From assembly GCA_021779335.1 (NCBI GenBank), contig JAJYAW010000101.1, positions 1 through 8,569 of the forward strand: a stretch of 8,569 bases of DNA, written 5' to 3'. The DNA is from Myxococcales bacterium. Its GTDB lineage: Bacteria > Myxococcota > Myxococcia > Myxococcales > Anaeromyxobacteraceae. The notes under the pieces are model-generated. The model saw nothing but the letters and a program-made list of their open reading frames with translations, ran no database searches and was not told the DNA's origin. A program made the position numbers and the translations under genes. Of the stretch, positions 7,038-8,569 are shown piece after piece (within the stretch, counting starts at the first letter, position 1; each line of letters begins with the position of its first letter).

Positions 7038-7051
7038 GGGTCCTAGAACCC
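7038..7051. repeat. Imperfect 14-bp palindrome containing CTAG
   Basis: GGGTCCTAGAACCC is symmetrical at 12 of 14 positions around a central CTAG. It lies about 75 bases upstream of the kinase start, in the least GC-rich part of that intergenic region. It could be an operator for the kinase gene. The match is short, and chance is a real alternative. Confidence 0.3.
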
Positions 7052-7177
7052 TTGATCGCAGACAACGAGGTGACGCGATTCGAGACGATCTGGAGGAGCG
7101 GGGTGGGTCGCCGGGGCGGAACGCCGCCGACCCGGGGGAGGCCGGCCCCTGCGGCTCGAGGGCCCCGACGGCCGGCG

Positions 7178-7618
7178 CTACCGGAGCAGCTCGGCGGCCA
7201 GGTGCTTGCCGAGGCGCGCGAGCCCGTCCTCCAGCAGCGCGCGTCCCTTCTCGGTCTGGAGCGTGGCGCGCATCTGCTCCGGCGCGAGCCCGAGCTCGAG
7301 GTTGATGCGGACCAGCACCGCGGCGATGGACGGGTGGCCGGGCGCCGCCTTGACGCGGGAGCGCCGCTTCTGCACCCCCTTGGCCAGCCTGTCCATGAGC
7401 TGGTCCTCGCTGGTGCGCGCGCCCTGCTGCGCCTCGAGGCCGGCGGAGAGGCCGCCGTAGAGGGCGTCGAGCAGCTCGGGCCGCTCCAGCGCCCGGCCGA
7501 GCCGCTCCAGCGCCTCGTCGTCGTCCACGTTCATGAGATCGACGTAGGTCTCGAGGAGCACCCGCGCCAGGTCGGCGCGGGTCACGACGTGCGGCAGGCG
7601 GCGCGAGAAGAGGGTCAC
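7178..7618 (-). CDS. Small helical protein of unknown function
   Basis: I do not recognise this protein of 146 residues (149 if the upstream GTG at 7627 is used). It appears almost entirely alpha-helical and highly charged, with no signal peptide, membrane segment or known catalytic motif. A basic stretch (QKRRSRVKAAPGHPS) divides it into an N-terminal half beginning VTLFSRRLPHVVTRADLARVL and a C-terminal half ending ARLGKHLAAELLR. The start is uncertain: AAGGTG on the minus strand lies six bases before the GTG at 7618, while it overlaps the GTG at 7627, so the shorter form is preferred. It follows the TPR gene by about 70 bases on the same strand and may share its transcript. The codon use looks like a genuine gene of this genome. 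Confidence 0.7.
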   Translation of the reverse strand: MTLFSRRLPHVVTRADLARVLLETYVDLMNVDDDEALERLGRALERPELLDALYGGLSAGLEAQQGARTSEDQLMDRLAKGVQKRRSRVKAAPGHPSIAAVLVRINLELGLAPEQMRATLQTEKGRALLEDGLARLGKHLAAELLR

Positions 7619-7634
7619 GGGGGGCACCTTACAC

Positions 7635-7648
7635 CGCCGCGCGCGGCG
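7635..7648. repeat. 14-bp GC-only palindrome
   Basis: CGCCGCGCGCGGCG is a perfect palindrome made only of G and C, just upstream of the ribosome site of the small unknown protein and downstream of the TPR gene. In sequence this GC-rich such palindromes arise by chance fairly often. It could form a hairpin in the transcript, but no T-run follows it. Confidence 0.25.
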
Positions 7649-7687
7649 CGGGCGCCCCTCGCGCCAGGAGGGGTGGGGCGCACGGCC

Positions 7688-8569
7688 TCAGCCGATGGAG
7701 GCCATGAGCGCGGCGAAGCGCGGCTCGGCGCGGAGCGCGGCCAGGTCCGGATCCCGCTCCATCCACTCGCGGTTGCGGAAGCCGCGCCGCACCACCTCCT
7801 CGAGGTGATCGAGGGCGCGCCCCGCCTCGCCCTCGAGGGCGTAGAGGCAGGCCACGTTGTAGCGGACGCCGGCGTCCTGCGGCTCGAGGGCCAGCGCCTG
7901 CTCGGCCCAGCGGAGCCCCTCGGCGGCGCGGCCGGTGCGGAGGAGCGCCACGGCGCGGATGGTGGCGGCGCGGGAGTCGTCGGGGTTGAGGTCCATGTGG
8001 GCCTCGACGAGCGCCAGCGCCGTCCGGTAGGCCTCGCGCGCCTCGTCGCGCGCCCCCAGCGCCTCGGTGGCCTGCGCGGCGAAGAAGGCCGCCGTGTGGT
8101 CGGGGCGGACCCTCGTCGCCTCGCGGAAGAGCCGCGCCGCCTCGGCGTAGCGCCCCGCCTGGAAGGCGGTGCGCCCGGCGTAGTACCAGGCCTCGAAGTT
8201 GCACGGGTCGAGGGCCAGGGCCCTCGCGAAGGCCTCCTCGGCCTCGGGCACCCGCCCGAGGAGGAAGAGGGTGAAGCCGCGGACGGCCTGCGCGGCGGCC
8301 AGCGTGGGGTCGAGCGCCACGGCCCGCGCGCCCTCCTGGTCGGCCCGGGCGAGGGCCTCCTCGGCCGGCGGGTAGTAGGCGTGGAGCAGGGCCAGCGCCT
8401 CGGCCAGGCCGGCGTGGGCCGGCGCGTGCGCGGGGGCGATCTCGACGGCGCGCGCGAACATGTCCCGGGCGAACTCGAAGCCGCGGCGGCGGGTCTCGCG
8501 CAGGAAGCGGCGCCCGCGGTCGCAGAACTCCAGGGCGCGGACGTCCACCGCCGGCGCCGCGGCCGGCCC
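7688..8569 (-). CDS. TPR-repeat protein, C-terminal part (continues beyond the window)
   Basis: About six tetratricopeptide units are visible, for example FARDMFARAVEIAPAHAPAHAGLA, AEEAFARALALDPCNFEAWYYAG, AARLFREATRVRPDHTAAFFAAQ and RWAEQALALEPQDAGVRYNVACL, ending in the cap DPDLAALRAEPRFAALMASIG. TPRs mediate protein-protein contacts. The frame has no stop up to the window edge: before the GTG at 8548 it continues through an Ala/Pro-rich linker (GPAAAPA). The GTG is therefore probably an internal Val. The opening LEFCDRGRRFL and the closing DPDL.ALR..PRF strongly resemble the C-terminal TPR modules attached to Ser/Thr protein kinases or adenylate cyclases in deltaproteobacteria, so the missing N-terminus may be such a signalling domain. 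That part is inferred. The stop is TGA at 7690-7688. Confidence 0.85.
   Translation of the reverse strand, partial: GPAAAPAVDVRALEFCDRGRRFLRETRRRGFEFARDMFARAVEIAPAHAPAHAGLAEALALLHAYYPPAEEALARADQEGARAVALDPTLAAAQAVRGFTLFLLGRVPEAEEAFARALALDPCNFEAWYYAGRTAFQAGRYAEAARLFREATRVRPDHTAAFFAAQATEALGARDEAREAYRTALALVEAHMDLNPDDSRAATIRAVALLRTGRAAEGLRWAEQALALEPQDAGVRYNVACLYALEGEAGRALDHLEEVVRRGFRNREWMERDPDLAALRAEPRFAALMASIG

Larger units (their letters stand above)
6963..7177 (-). other. Intergenic region upstream of the histidine kinase
   Basis: This stretch of about 215 bases between the small unknown protein and the kinase holds the kinase leader. A 12-bp palindrome CCAGCGCGCTGG (6976-6987) sits just before the ribosome site, and the 10-mer GCGCGCTGGA occurs twice, 14 bases apart (6979-6988 and 6993-7002). 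An imperfect palindrome lies at 7038-7051. The part near 7020-7080 is less GC-rich than the surroundings and is the likely promoter zone, but I see no pair of -35/-10 boxes good enough to call. A hairpin (GGGTCG with CGACCC, about 7106-7134) lies downstream of the small protein gene without a T-run. Confidence 0.4.

Noticed and set aside
4950..7046. A 698-residue plus-strand frame opposite the kinase gene
   Set aside because: It is a long shadow in very GC-rich DNA: low-complexity Arg/Gly/Ala/Glu-rich sequence with no domain, whereas the opposite strand encodes a full histidine kinase.
5002..7065. A 687-residue minus-strand frame overlapping the kinase in another phase
   Set aside because: Arg/Pro/Gly/Ala-rich low-complexity translation and no motifs; the kinase phase carries all H, N, G1, F and G2 boxes.

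Overview
The window is a very GC-rich stretch (strong G/C bias at third codon positions) of what looks like an ordinary bacterial chromosome. The gene content (HPK4-type PAS histidine kinase with an HEINSPL H-box, a TPR domain of the sort attached to Ser/Thr kinases or cyclases, a DUF6544-like protein) and the base composition fit a myxobacterium-like organism such as Anaeromyxobacter. That assignment is inferred from style, not from a marker gene.

Layout. Plus strand, 1-2900: the 3' part of an ABC-3 family (Mn/Zn/Fe type) metal ATPase gene cut by the window edge, and its membrane permease gene overlapping it by 4 bases. An initiator tRNA-fMet follows, with its own well-formed sigma70-type promoter and an intrinsic terminator. 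After an intergenic stretch of about 200 bases carrying a perfect 20-bp palindrome come a small VOC-fold protein and a nitrilase-superfamily amidohydrolase, probably co-transcribed. Minus strand, 8569-2887 (read right to left): the C-terminal TPR part of a protein that continues beyond the window, a small helical protein of unknown function, a membrane-anchored PAS-PAS histidine kinase without a partner response regulator in view, a short-chain dehydrogenase/reductase, and a membrane protein with a C-terminal DUF6544-like domain. The two strands converge at 2887-2900, where the last two coding regions overlap tail to tail by 14 bases.

How the genes work together. The first two genes are one metal-uptake transporter, and the permease carries a His-rich loop that points to zinc or a similar transition metal. 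The tRNA is an independent unit. The VOC/nitrilase pair and the SDR/DUF6544 pair look like two-gene operons of unknown metabolic purpose. The kinase and the TPR protein are signalling genes whose partners lie outside the window.

I found no mobile element, CRISPR array, phage gene or recognisable defence system, and nothing that amounts to a clearly new biological system. The best leads are the 20-bp palindrome at 1561-1580, the His-rich permease loop, the VOC/nitrilase pair, and the unrecognised small protein at 7178-7618.
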